From positions 2,914,001 to 2,978,000 of the forward strand of contig NZ_REFU01000001.1 in assembly GCF_003688915.1 (NCBI RefSeq): a DNA stretch of 64,000 nt, written 5' to 3'. The translations under genes were made by a program, and so were the position numbers. Below, piece after piece: positions 15,864 through 24,296 of the stretch (positions are counted from its first letter, which is position 1; each line of letters starts with the position of its first letter). The notes beneath the pieces are model-generated. The model saw only the letters and a list, made by a program, of their open reading frames with translations. It ran no database searches and was not told the origin of the DNA. The DNA comes from Rhodococcus sp. SBT000017. GTDB taxonomy: Bacteria; Actinomycetota; Actinomycetes; Mycobacteriales; Mycobacteriaceae.

Positions 15864-16655
15864 CCTGAGATCGACTTCTCCTAGAACTTGTCTGCAGACG
15901 TCTACAACCTCTGAAGGATTGGTCAGATGAACGGCGTGTTCTGCACCCGGCCACTGATGCAAGTGGGCACCGAGAGCTTCGGCCAAGCGTGCATGCGCCC
16001 TGAACACTTTGGAGGACTTCTTTCGATCGGCGGTAACGACCGCCGACGGCACGCGCGGAAGATCGCTCTCGCGGAAGTCCTGTGCGATTTCCGCCAAGCC
16101 CTGCACTGCCTCACGAAGTTTGGGGATATCGACCGCGGCGGCTTGGGCAAACGCCGACCGATCGTCCGAACTGAGGTTGCGTCGGTCTGCCAACTTGGCA
16201 CCGTACGAACGGAACTGGGAGTCGAACAGCTTCTCGACCAGCGGTACCCGGCAGAGGAAGGCCGCCGCACGGGCCGCACGTTCGGTCGATCTCGCCAGGT
16301 TCACATCGTTCACCAAAGACGGATCGAGCAGGACGAGACCTGCAACATCCTCGGGATAGTCCCTGGCGAGCAGCAGCGCGGCAGCACCCCCGAGACTTTG
16401 GCCGATCAGCACAGCAGGACCGAAACCGTTCGTTTCGAGCATCGCATGCAGCGCGACGCTCGCACCGGACAGTTGCCCAGGAGTTGCGTTGCTACCCACT
16501 CCCGGTCGGTCGTACAGCACAACCCGACACCGACGATTCGACACCAGTTCGTCGACCAGACCAGGGAAGAAGTCCGAGACCGATTCAGCCCCTCCGGCCA
16601 ACAGAACGACCGAAGGACCGCCGTCGCCGACAATCCGAACGGGTTGATTCGACAT
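15858..16655 (-). CDS. Alpha/beta-fold hydrolase
   Basis: Encodes 265 residues; start 16655 has GGAGG about 6 nt upstream, although the frame is open further. Visible elements are the oxyanion region VVLLAGGAESVSDFFPG, DRPGVGSN, the nucleophile elbow GQSLGG (Ser about residue 96), the acid-region strand VPSAVVTADR and the catalytic histidine in PGAEHAVHL. These are typical of the alpha/beta hydrolase superfamily with no signal peptide; the substrate is unknown. It lies between 73-bp direct repeats that duplicate the 3' end of the upstream gene, and its last codons enter the distal copy. It therefore appears to be a single-gene insertion. Confidence 0.85.
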   Translation of the reverse strand: MSNQPVRIVGDGGPSVVLLAGGAESVSDFFPGLVDELVSNRRCRVVLYDRPGVGSNATPGQLSGASVALHAMLETNGFGPAVLIGQSLGGAAALLLARDYPEDVAGLVLLDPSLVNDVNLARSTERAARAAAFLCRVPLVEKLFDSQFRSYGAKLADRRNLSSDDRSAFAQAAAVDIPKLREAVQGLAEIAQDFRESDLPRVPSAVVTADRKKSSKVFRAHARLAEALGAHLHQWPGAEHAVHLTNPSEVVDVCRQVLGEVDLRT

Positions 16656-16783
16656 CGACCGCCTCCGCATTCTGCCTGGCCCCTTCGAGCCCCGATGTGC
16701 CCGAGCATACCGATTGGTATCGCAATTCCGATGGGCTGCCGCCTGCAGCTTCCACTGGCCACGAACCTGCGCCATCTTCACGC

Positions 16784-17215
16784 TCAGCCCCACAGAAGCC
16801 GTTGTCCCACTGAAGCTTTCGTAGGACCCAGATCGAAGGTCGTGGCGTCGGGCATCAGGTACGGGACGAGTATCCGCATCGCGTATTCGCGGTGTTCGAG
16901 CAGAACCTCGAGAAATGTGCCCGACGCCTCCTCGCCGGTCACGTCGGAGACGATGGCGTACGACCGCAGATCTCCGGCGACGGCTCGCAGATCGTGGACG
17001 AGTTGCTCGTGCATCGCGGTGTTCGATGCCCCGCCTCCCTCCGACTGCAGCGGCGCGAGCACCCGCTGTCCGCCGGAGATGGCGTTGACGACGGCCACCG
17101 GGTGCAGGCCCCAGTTCTCGCTGATCCGTTCGGCTGCGATGTCGATACAGACGTCGAGCAGGTCGTCGAAATCCTGTTGGCACTCGATGCTCGTCACTTC
17201 TCGCCACTTCGTCAT
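16784..17215 (-). CDS. Hypothetical protein with duplicated 3' end
   Basis: Encodes 143 residues, predicted soluble, mixed helix and strand, with no signal or membrane segment. Features are DDLLDVCIDIAAERISENWGL near the N-terminus and a compact C-terminal region LVPYLMPDATTFDLGP ending RLLWG. No family was recognised. The last 24 residues are encoded in a 73-bp segment that recurs beyond the inserted hydrolase gene. It is divergent from the methyltransferase at 17393, with 177 bp between the starts. Confidence 0.6.
   Translation of the reverse strand: MTKWREVTSIECQQDFDDLLDVCIDIAAERISENWGLHPVAVVNAISGGQRVLAPLQSEGGGASNTAMHEQLVHDLRAVAGDLRSYAIVSDVTGEEASGTFLEVLLEHREYAMRILVPYLMPDATTFDLGPTKASVGQRLLWG
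16788..16860. repeat. 73-bp direct repeat, proximal copy
   Basis: This copy forms the 3' end of the minus-strand gene at 16784-17215, and four positions differ from 15791-15863. Together the copies bracket the alpha/beta hydrolase gene and about 130 bp upstream of it. The 130 bp contain no further gene. Confidence 0.9.
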
Positions 17216-17392
17216 GCTCGAACGTCCCCCATCGTCGACCGACTACCCCCACCCCTTCGACGCTCGGCGGCGACGAATGGTTCCCGAAAGTCGTACATTC
17301 GTACCGATTTGCCGAAGCAGCAAGATAGCTTGCTGCATTCGCGATGGGCTGCCACTCTCGACTCGAGGACATCGAACCGAGAGGACCCTGCA

Positions 17393-18007
17393 ATGACGCA
17401 CACCTTCGACAAGGACTACTGGCAGCACCATTGGGATGACAGAACATCCCATACCGTCGCCGCGAATCCGTATCTCGTGGAGGAAACAGCCGGATCGACG
17501 CCCGGCTCCGTATTGGACGCAGGATGCGGCACCGGAGCAGAAGCGATCTGGCTCGCCGAGCGGGGCTGGCAAGTCACCGGTGCCGACATCTCCGCCACTG
17601 CCCTCGACGCCGCCGCGAAGCAGGCCGAGTCGGCACGTGTCGACGCCACCTGGATCGAAGCCGACCTGACGACCTGGAACCCCACCGAGCGATGGGATCT
17701 GGTGATGACCCACTACGCGCATCCGTCTATTCCGCAGTTGGACTTCTATCGACACATCGCGCAGTGGGTTGCGCCGGGCGGTTCGCTGCTCATCGTCGGG
17801 CATCTGCACCATGGCGCACAACATCATTCACACGATGGCGAGCCGCCGCACGAGGCCACCGTCACCGTAAAAGACATCACCGCCCTGTTCGACGCCTCCT
17901 CGTGGCGCATCGACACCGCACTCGAGCGTTCCAGGACCGTCGGCGGTATCGGTGTGCACTCGAAAACGTTGCGCGATGCGGTGGTTCGCGCTACCCGTCT
18001 GATCTGA
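17393..18007 (+). CDS. Class I SAM-dependent methyltransferase
   Basis: Encodes 204 residues; GAGAGGA lies about 8 nt before ATG 17393. The SAM-binding motif I is VLDAGCGTGAEAIWLAERGW, followed by motif II VTGADIS and the DLVMTHYAHPS and VAPGGSLLIVG strands. This is a Rossmann-type methyltransferase of the TehB-like group, which includes thiol, tellurite and small-molecule methylases. A His-rich loop (HLHHGAQHHSH) follows the fourth strand and could bind metal; it is common in actinobacterial relatives. The substrate is unknown. A strong hairpin right after the stop suggests monocistronic transcription. Confidence 0.85.
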   Translation: MTHTFDKDYWQHHWDDRTSHTVAANPYLVEETAGSTPGSVLDAGCGTGAEAIWLAERGWQVTGADISATALDAAAKQAESARVDATWIEADLTTWNPTERWDLVMTHYAHPSIPQLDFYRHIAQWVAPGGSLLIVGHLHHGAQHHSHDGEPPHEATVTVKDITALFDASSWRIDTALERSRTVGGIGVHSKTLRDAVVRATRLI

Positions 18008-18008
18008 C

Positions 18009-18043
18009 CCGGTGCCCAGCGGCGTCTGCCGCCCAGGCACCGG
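18009..18043. terminator. Terminator-like hairpin after the methyltransferase
   Basis: CCGGTGCC (18009-18016) pairs with GGCACCGG (18036-18043), and the inner bases GGCG and CGCC also pair. It begins 2 nt after the methyltransferase stop. Confidence 0.7.
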
Positions 18044-18261
18044 TGTCCGATCAGTCCGAATTTTCAATCTCCCCGAATCAGCTGTGCACGTGCATGTCAT
18101 GCCACCCGTCTAGATGACGTGCCGATCTACGACGAGTGCCGCCGGACTGGAATCCGGTTTTACCCGCGACGCGGCACGAAGCGTTGTCGTCTGCCATGAG
18201 CATGGGACCAGCGTGACCTGATTTCTGCCAGGGTGATGGGACCACCTGGATTGCCAGTTAT

Positions 18262-18292
18262 GGGACCACCGGCGCGCCTTGCCGGTGGTCCC
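18262..18292. promoter_or_regulatory. Hairpin between IS left end and istA
   Basis: GGGACCACCGGC and GCCGGTGGTCCC form a perfect 12-bp stem around a 7-nt loop, 60 bp before istA. It may stop transcription entering from outside the element, or be part of the transposase-binding end. Confidence 0.6.
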
Positions 18293-18351
18293 GTCGTTTG
18301 CTCGTTCGATCGTCTGTGACAGCACGAAGTCCGTCACGGAGGTCGGTGAGC

Positions 18352-19983
18352 ATGGCTTTTCGGGAGATCAGTGTGAACGAAATCAGAGAAGTACTACGGC
18401 TGTGGCTCGGGACGGCGGCACTGCCGGCTCCGGGGCTGCGCACGATCGCCGAGCATGCCGGTGTGGATCGTAAGACGGTCCGCCGTTACGTCGAGGCAGC
18501 CCAAGCAGCCGGCCTGAGCAGAACCGACGATGCCGGCGCGGTCAGCGACGAGGTGATCGCAGCGGTCGTCGCCACTGTCCGGCCCGACCGGCCGCACGGT
18601 CACGGCGCGGCATGGGAGCAACTGGTGCCCCATCAGGAGCAGATCACCAAGTGGGTGGCAGGCGACGGTGAACGCAAGCCGCTCACGATCGCGAAAATCG
18701 AAGTCCTCCTTGCCCGTCAAGGATGCGTGGTGCCGTACCGGACGTTGCACCGGTTCTCCACCGAGATGTGTGGTTTCGGCCGCAAGAACCTCACCGTCCG
18801 CGTCGTCGACGGCGAACCGGGGATCGAATGCCAGGTCGACTTCGGGTATCTGGGGATGCTCACCGACCCCGACGACGGGCGGGCCCGCAAAGTCCACGCC
18901 CTGATCTTCACCGCGGTCTACAGCCGGCACATGTTCGTGTGGCTGAGCTATTCGCAGACGTTGGTGGCGGTCATTGCCGGCTGCGAAGCAGCATGGAAGT
19001 TCTTCGGCGGCGTGTTCGCGGTCTTGATCCCGGACAATCTCAAACCTGTTGTCACGAGGGCGGACCCGATCGCTCCGCGGTTGAGCGATGGATGGCTCGA
19101 CTACAGCGCCCACGTCGGGTTCATCACCGACCCGGCGCGGGTGCGCTCGCCGAAGGACAAACCGAAAGTCGAACGCACCGTGCAGTATGTGCGCGGAAAC
19201 TTCTGGGCCGGTGAACGATTCAACAGTCTAGAGCAAGCGCAGGAGGCGGCGGTTCGGTGGTGCAGCAGCACCGCGGGTATGCGTATTCACGGCACGACAT
19301 GCGCCCGACCGCGCGAGGTATTCGAGGACTCCGAACTGCCGGTACTGCTTCCGGTGCCGCCGGAGTACGACGTGCCGATCTTCAAGGACGTCAAAGTCCA
19401 CCGCGACTTCCACGCGGAGATCGGGCGGGCACTGTATTCGTTGCCGCAGCAGTGGATCGGCTCGACACTGTCGGTCCGGGCCGACACCGAGCTGGTCAAG
19501 TTCTATCACCGCGGCACCCTGGTGAAGATCCATCCCCGCCAACCTGCAGGTGGGCGCAGTACCGACCGCGCCGACCTCCCCGAACACAAGTCCGACTACG
19601 CATTACGCGATGTCACCTCACTGATCAGAACCTGCAACGGCCATGGCCGCAACATCGGGATCTACGCCGAACGGATCCTCGATGACCCACTGCCCTGGAC
19701 GCGGATTCGTAGTGTCTACCGGCTGCAAGGGTTGGTGAGACGTTACGGAGCCGAGCGGGTCGAACAGGCCTGCTCACTGTCGTTGGATCTCGATGTCGTC
19801 TCGGTCACCAAGATCGCGTCCATGTTGGAGCGGGCCACCGAAAAGACAGCACCGTCCTTACCGGCAGCGGTCGGACAGGCATCGACGCGATTCTCTCGTG
19901 ACCCATCCGAATTCCGTTCCACCACAACACCATCACTGACCGTCGTAGACGCCGGCTCCGCATCCACGGAAGGACACTCATGA
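18352..19983 (+). CDS. istA: IS21-family transposase IstA
   Basis: Encodes 543 residues. An N-terminal helix-turn-helix (LRTIAEHAGVDRKTVRRYV, about residues 25-45) binds the element ends. The DDE catalytic core shows Asp in CQVDFGYLG, Asp in VLIPDNLKPVV and Glu in KPKVERTVQYVRG. A C-terminal domain typical of IstA follows. The length is slightly above the usual 400-500 residues but the frame is intact, so the element may be active. The stop overlaps the istB start (ATGA at 19980), giving translational coupling. Confidence 0.93.
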   Translation: MAFREISVNEIREVLRLWLGTAALPAPGLRTIAEHAGVDRKTVRRYVEAAQAAGLSRTDDAGAVSDEVIAAVVATVRPDRPHGHGAAWEQLVPHQEQITKWVAGDGERKPLTIAKIEVLLARQGCVVPYRTLHRFSTEMCGFGRKNLTVRVVDGEPGIECQVDFGYLGMLTDPDDGRARKVHALIFTAVYSRHMFVWLSYSQTLVAVIAGCEAAWKFFGGVFAVLIPDNLKPVVTRADPIAPRLSDGWLDYSAHVGFITDPARVRSPKDKPKVERTVQYVRGNFWAGERFNSLEQAQEAAVRWCSSTAGMRIHGTTCARPREVFEDSELPVLLPVPPEYDVPIFKDVKVHRDFHAEIGRALYSLPQQWIGSTLSVRADTELVKFYHRGTLVKIHPRQPAGGRSTDRADLPEHKSDYALRDVTSLIRTCNGHGRNIGIYAERILDDPLPWTRIRSVYRLQGLVRRYGAERVEQACSLSLDLDVVSVTKIASMLERATEKTAPSLPAAVGQASTRFSRDPSEFRSTTTPSLTVVDAGSASTEGHS

Positions 19984-20783
19984 CCACCACTCGCACCCCA
20001 GCCACCACCGAACCGGTCGGCACAGACCTCGTCCGACTGCTCAAGGCCCTCAAACTCGGCGCGCTCACCGACACGCTCCCCGAACGAGCAGCCCTGGCTC
20101 GGCAACACAAACTCAGCCACATCGGGTTCCTCGAAGTACTCCTCTCCGACGAAGTCAACCGCCGCGACTCCCGTTCGGCGACATTGCGATCGACCAAAGC
20201 AGGACTGGATCCGGCGATGGCGTTCGAGGACTGGAACACCCACGACGATCTCCGATACGACCGGACCCTGCTCGGAGATCTGACCTCACTACGCTTCCTC
20301 GATGCTCACCAGTCCGCGATCATCCTCGGACCCGTCGGAGTCGGCAAGACGCATCTGGCAACAGCATTGGGACACATGGCCATCCGCCGTCGACACAGTG
20401 TCCTGTTCGCACGATCGGACAAACTGTTCACCCGACTCCGAGCGGCCCGACTCGACAACACCGTCGACGCCGAAATCCGGCGACTGACCGCCATCGAAGT
20501 CCTGATCATCGACGACTTCGCGCTGCGCCCACTCGATGCCACCGAAACCAGCGACTTCTACGAACTCATCGTCGAACGCCACCGCAAGAAGACCACCATC
20601 GTCACCTCCAACCGGGAGCCGGCGGAGTGGCTGACCATGACCGCCGACACCCTCCTCGCTCAATCCGCCATCGACCGACTGACCTCCACCGCGCACACCC
20701 TCGTCATCGAAGGACCGTCCTACCGCCAACGCACCCGACCCGGAACAGTTGACGCCACCACCGACAACGAGCATCCTCAATAA
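19980..20783 (+). CDS. istB: IS21-family helper ATPase IstB
   Basis: Encodes 267 residues of an AAA+ ATPase of the IstB/DnaC type that loads IstA at target DNA. Walker A is GPVGVGKTH, Walker B is VLIIDDFALR, and sensor-region TSNREPAEW follows. An N-terminal helical region (RLLKALKLGALTDTLPE) is the standard IstB start. It overlaps istA by 4 bp and ends about 10 bp before the right terminal repeat begins. It appears intact. Confidence 0.93.
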   Translation: MTTTRTPATTEPVGTDLVRLLKALKLGALTDTLPERAALARQHKLSHIGFLEVLLSDEVNRRDSRSATLRSTKAGLDPAMAFEDWNTHDDLRYDRTLLGDLTSLRFLDAHQSAIILGPVGVGKTHLATALGHMAIRRRHSVLFARSDKLFTRLRAARLDNTVDAEIRRLTAIEVLIIDDFALRPLDATETSDFYELIVERHRKKTTIVTSNREPAEWLTMTADTLLAQSAIDRLTSTAHTLVIEGPSYRQRTRPGTVDATTDNEHPQ

Positions 20784-20837
20784 CGCGCCACGGTGGTCCC
20801 TACCCACTGGCAATCAGGTGGTCCCATCACCCTGGCA

Positions 20838-21513
20838 AGCGACATTGGATCGGTTGCTGTCGATCGAAGTCGAGGCCACCGAGGCACGCCGGTTGACCGG
20901 CAGGTTGCGGTTCGCGTGTTTGCCTACGCCGGCGTCGCTCGAGGACTTCGACTACGACGCCGCAGCCGGTGTCGACCGCAAGCTCATCGACGAGCTCGCG
21001 ACCTGCCGATACTTGGAGACGGCGACGAATGTGCTGCTCATCGGCCCGCCCGGGGTCGGGAAGACGCATCTGTCGGTCGGGCTCGCGAGGGCTGCTGCGC
21101 ATGCGGGGTATCGGACGTATTTCACTACCGCGGCCGATCTCGCTGCCCGCTGCCATCGAGCTGCATTGGAGGGGCGCTGGGCAACGACGATGCGTTTCTA
21201 TGCCGGCCCAACGCTGCTGGTGATCGACGAGCTCGGCTACCTACCGCTACCCGGTGAGGCAGCGTCGGCACTGTTTCAGGTTGTCTCGCAACGGTATATG
21301 AAGACATCGATCGTGATGACCACAAACCGCGGTGTCGGATCCTGGGGTGAAGTGCTCGGTGACAACACCGTCGCAGCAGCCATGCTCGACCGGCTCCTGC
21401 ATCGCTCTGTCGTACTCAACCTCGACGGCGATTCCTACCGCCTACGAGACCACAACGCCAGATCGGAGAAGCTCCGCAAAGCCACCACCGGAACCCGCCA
21501 ACCACTACAGTGA
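20838..21513 (+). pseudogene. Truncated IstB-like ATPase
   Basis: About 225 residues of a second, divergent IstB. Walker A is GPPGVGKTHLS, Walker B is LLVIDELGYLP, and MTTNRGVGSW follows. The open frame continues upstream, but those codons come from the end of the complete IS21 element, so the native N-terminus and start are lost. The beginning of the native part (LDRLLSIEVEATEARR) lacks only the first helices. It is distant in sequence from the istB at 19980, so it is a different element. Confidence 0.85.
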
Positions 21514-21575
21514 AGACCGCTCACGAGTGGGGAATTTCGGTGAGCGCGGTTGGGGAATTTCACTGAGCCTCGTCA
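20838..21575 (+). mobile_element. Remnant of a second IS21-type element (right part)
   Basis: Directly abuts the complete IS21 element. It holds a 5'-truncated istB and, after its stop, a right end with two GGGGAATTTC motifs followed by GTGAG or ACTGAG, terminating in CTCGTCA at 21575. The CA terminus matches the usual TG...CA ends. Its istA and left end are missing. Its right boundary cuts the start of an acyltransferase gene. Confidence 0.8.
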
Positions 21576-21643
21576 TTGGCGATGTCCACCCAGTCGAGCC
21601 GACTCGTGCGTGCCGGTTTCTCGTCCAGGCGCTGTTCTGTCAT
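21576..21643 (-). pseudogene. N-terminal fragment of an acyltransferase-3 gene cut by an IS
   Basis: From ATG 21643 (minus) the frame encodes MTEQRLDEKP and then RLDWVDIA, where the IS right end begins. RxDWVDIAKG is the characteristic start of family-3 membrane acyltransferases that acetylate or acylate glycans. Only about 22 residues remain; a stop follows inside the IS. Its position and strand suggest it was once the last gene of the exopolysaccharide locus. Confidence 0.6.
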
Positions 21644-21840
21644 TCGCGCGATCTTGCCGCAAACCGGACCGATCGGCATGTCGAGTCATCCGTTCGACCG
21701 ACCCCCGCCAACGGGTGCATAACGCGAGAAACTGAAGGGCGTGAGCTAAGTGCCAGATTTCGGCGTCGTACCGCAATCCGGCAGGTCTGATCGTCGGCCG
21801 TGCCGATAGCGGCCGGGCCCGCAGGAACCTGTCGGGGCTC

Positions 21841-21948
21841 AAATAGTGCGGCGGCGATCTCATCTTGTGTCTTGCCCGCAGCGGTGAACTCGTCGGCCCG
21901 CCGCAGCTTGCGCACGAGGTCCTCTGCCGAGTTCCGCTTCCGTCCAGC
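21841..21948 (-). pseudogene. Fragment of IS3-family transposase OrfA
   Basis: The start at 21948 gives MAGRKRNSAEDLVRKLRRAD and then EFTAAGKTQDEIAAAL, the usual helix-turn-helix opening of IS3-type OrfA. The similarity then stops, and the remaining frame is unlike a transposase. Neither OrfB nor clear inverted repeats were found. No intact gene was recognised between 21644 and 22063. Confidence 0.6.
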
Positions 21949-22063
21949 CATGTTCTCCATCGTCCTATCTGCCCTGTTCATGGGCAACAAGACTCTAGAA
22001 CAGGGCGGACCCGTTCACTGGGGACATGCCATCACGTTGCGCATTCCGTTGTCCGTCAACAGG

Positions 22064-23158
22064 TTACTGGTAGTATGCGACGAGTTTGGTCACCACGGCG
22101 TCGACGCTCGCGTGAGAGCGTACTGCCTGTCGGCCTCGGGCGGCCATGGCCTGTGCTCGATCGGGATTGGCCAACAGCTCGTCGATCGCGCCTGCGATGT
22201 CAGCAGCCGTGGCGTCGACCACCAAACCCGCACCGTGCTCGGTTACGAAGTCGGCAAGACCACAAGACGTAGTGATGACCACAGGCAGGCCCACCGACAT
22301 CGCCTCGAGAACGGTCATCGGGAAGGGCTCGTCTACTGCGGGTAGGACGTAGATCGCAGCCTTGCGGAGCAAGTCGACAACATCATTCGGGCCGAGCGCT
22401 CCAATCCAGGAGATCTGCTGTTCGCCGTCGATGGCGGCCGATACCGCGGCCCCATCACCTTCGTCTGGTCCCACCAACGTGAAGTGCGCAGCCGATCCCC
22501 GTTCGATGAGCAGGTGCGCCGCTGCCACGAACATAGGAGCATTCTTGCGCCGGTGCAATCGTCCGACGAAAACGACCTCCCCGGAAGTTTCCGCTGCCGG
22601 ATCCCTCGTCTCGTAGGGCTTCACACCGTTGATCAGTTCGACGCAGGACAAGCCGTGGCCGCCGATGTTCCTCAGCGACTTCAACTCTCGGTCGTTCAGG
22701 TACAGGGCGGCGGCCACACGCGCGAACACCGGCCGCGTCAGCAACCGGTCGAACACCTTGGTCGACAACCTCGTGTCGGAAACGACCATCCCGTGGGTTT
22801 GAACCACCACTTTTTCGGCTCTGAGTACCGCCATCAGCGCCATCGGCATCGTCACCAAGTCTCGAGCCAAGTGAACATGAACCACATCGAAATCGGTGAC
22901 ATTGGCTCTCACCCAACGCACCAGGCCGGGCGACGTCATTCCAGCAAACCCCAACCTCGGTAGCTGCACAACAGGAAACAGCTGAAGCGCAACTCCGTCT
23001 CGCTCTGTCGGAATTGCTTCGTATCCCCGTGTGCCACCGCACACTGTCACATCGTGACCGCGCCTGGCCAGTTCGGCGGCTTGGTTGAACGCGACAGTCA
23101 CAGGCCCCCCGAATGCCCCGTCGGGTGAGACGAGGGTGACCACGTGGAGGATTCGCAT
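22064..23158 (-). CDS. Family 4-type glycosyltransferase
   Basis: Encodes 364 residues with a GT-B fold. The N-terminal half begins MRILHVVTLVSPDGAFGGP, with the Gly-rich acceptor loop typical of GT4. The C-terminal half has VVFVGRLHRRKN and the retaining-GT4 motif DEPFPMTVLEAMSVGLPVV, which binds the nucleotide sugar. It is cytosolic or membrane-peripheral and transfers a sugar in repeat-unit assembly; donor and linkage cannot be read. The start at 23158 lies 2 bp after the WcaF-like stop (23161), so it is co-transcribed with the genes above it. It is now the last intact gene of the locus before the insertion elements. Confidence 0.88.
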   Translation of the reverse strand: MRILHVVTLVSPDGAFGGPVTVAFNQAAELARRGHDVTVCGGTRGYEAIPTERDGVALQLFPVVQLPRLGFAGMTSPGLVRWVRANVTDFDVVHVHLARDLVTMPMALMAVLRAEKVVVQTHGMVVSDTRLSTKVFDRLLTRPVFARVAAALYLNDRELKSLRNIGGHGLSCVELINGVKPYETRDPAAETSGEVVFVGRLHRRKNAPMFVAAAHLLIERGSAAHFTLVGPDEGDGAAVSAAIDGEQQISWIGALGPNDVVDLLRKAAIYVLPAVDEPFPMTVLEAMSVGLPVVITTSCGLADFVTEHGAGLVVDATAADIAGAIDELLANPDRAQAMAARGRQAVRSHASVDAVVTKLVAYYQ

Positions 23159-23160
23159 CG

Positions 23161-23703
23161 CTACAGCGGTGCCTTCAGAACAGCGCCGGCCGGGACGTCT
23201 CGATGCACCAATGTCGTAGCACCCACTACCGCGTTGTCGTGGACGGTCACGCCGCGCAACACCGTCGCGCGGGTACCGATCCACACTCCGTTGCCCAGCA
23301 GAATCGGTGCATTGTCGAACTCGAAAGTGGGCGAGTTCCTGTCGTGACTTCCGGTGCAGAGCAACACTTCCTGCGATACACAGGTGTCATGTCCGATAGC
23401 GACGGGTTCGAGGTTGAGAATCCATGTCCCCTCGCCGATCCAACTGTCGGCTCCAACCGTGAGCTTCCAAGGCCAGTGAATCCGCACCCGGTGCCGGATA
23501 GAGACACCGGGGCCGATCCGGGAGCCGAACATCCGAAGAACGGCGATACGAACAGAGTTGGGGCACCACCACCTCATCACCAGGGCACCTGAAATCAGCA
23601 ACCAGCAGGCTTGCACCACCCGGCCGCGCCCCTTGTCGTACCCGTCGCCTCGAAACCCCGCCAGGGAGCGAGTAGGGCCAGAGCCGTTCGGGTTGTGGGT
23701 CAC
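23161..23703 (-). CDS. WcaF-like LbH acetyltransferase
   Basis: Encodes 180 residues with a left-handed beta-helix made of hexapeptide repeats (for example IGPGVSIRHRVRI, IGEGTWI, IGHDTCVSQ, LLGNGVWIGTRATVLRGVT). It resembles the colanic-acid WcaF O-acetyltransferase family. The CTGSHD segment carries the catalytic His of this family. It probably O-acetylates a sugar of the repeat unit using acetyl-CoA. The start overlaps the stop of the upstream gene by 4 bp. Confidence 0.85.
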   Translation of the reverse strand: MTHNPNGSGPTRSLAGFRGDGYDKGRGRVVQACWLLISGALVMRWWCPNSVRIAVLRMFGSRIGPGVSIRHRVRIHWPWKLTVGADSWIGEGTWILNLEPVAIGHDTCVSQEVLLCTGSHDRNSPTFEFDNAPILLGNGVWIGTRATVLRGVTVHDNAVVGATTLVHRDVPAGAVLKAPL

Positions 23704-24296
23704 TGTTCTGCCTTCCTCGCCACAGCAGCGCCAGCAAGCATGGTGGTGCCTGGTGCCACATCACGAAACACGACGGCATTGGGACCGATTCGGCATCCGT
23801 CGTGCAAGGTGATGGGACCGGTGACCACCGCACCGGGTCCGACGGTCACGTCGTTGCCGAGCGTGGGTCGACCGTGCACCGAATAGCCGACCACCGCATT
23901 CTGGTTGATCCAACAGTTGGACCCGATGGATTCGGCCGATATACATGCGGCATAACCGTGTTGAATGAACAGACCCGGGCCGATCGCATCGGCTTCGAGA
24001 ATCAGCGTGGGCTCACCCCTGTAGAGCGCGCGGAGGATCGCCCGTACGGGCAAGGGGGCACTGCGCAGGCGGTAGTGCAGAAGGGATCTGAATTCACGCA
24101 ACGCGCTCGACAGGTAACAGAATCTCGCGAAGGGGCCGAGGTCGTGCAGGTCGGCGATACCGACGCAGTCGATCCACCGGTCGACGTCTGCACGCACCAC
24201 CTCGTCTGCGCGTGCGAGCGCGACTCCCAACCTGAGCGGATACGCGTACACGTAGCCGAGGCGCAGGAGCCACACCTTGCTTCTGGAATACGCCAT
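23700..24296 (-). CDS. Serine-acetyltransferase-like LbH protein
   Basis: Encodes 198 residues. A helical N-terminal half (about 1-100) is followed by hexapeptide repeats: AIGPGLFIQHGYAACISAESIGSN, then NAVVGYS, LGNDVTVGPGAVV and GCRIGPNAVV. The fold is that of CysE and polysaccharide acetyltransferases. QHGYA carries the likely catalytic His. In a polysaccharide locus a sugar O-acetyltransferase role is more likely than cysteine synthesis. The 4-bp overlap with the next gene indicates translational coupling. Confidence 0.8.
   Translation of the reverse strand: MAYSRSKVWLLRLGYVYAYPLRLGVALARADEVVRADVDRWIDCVGIADLHDLGPFARFCYLSSALREFRSLLHYRLRSAPLPVRAILRALYRGEPTLILEADAIGPGLFIQHGYAACISAESIGSNCWINQNAVVGYSVHGRPTLGNDVTVGPGAVVTGPITLHDGCRIGPNAVVFRDVAPGTTMLAGAAVARKAEQ

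Larger units (their letters stand above)
18226..20837 (+). mobile_element. Complete IS21-family insertion sequence
   Basis: The 2612-bp element begins TGCCAGGGTGATGGGACC and ends in the inverted equivalent GGTCCCATCACCCTGGCA. The terminal repeats extend, with gaps, to about 35 bp. A second GGGACCACC motif repeats inside the left end. The element encodes IstA and IstB in the usual overlapping order. No target-site duplication is visible: TTTC precedes it and AGCG follows. The right end joins directly to a truncated IS21-type istB, so it inserted into an older element and the left part was lost. Confidence 0.92.

Noticed and set aside
18220..20843. Target-site duplication around the complete IS21 element
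   Set aside because: Flanking bases (TTTC and AGCG) do not match, which fits deletion or nested insertion rather than a simple event.
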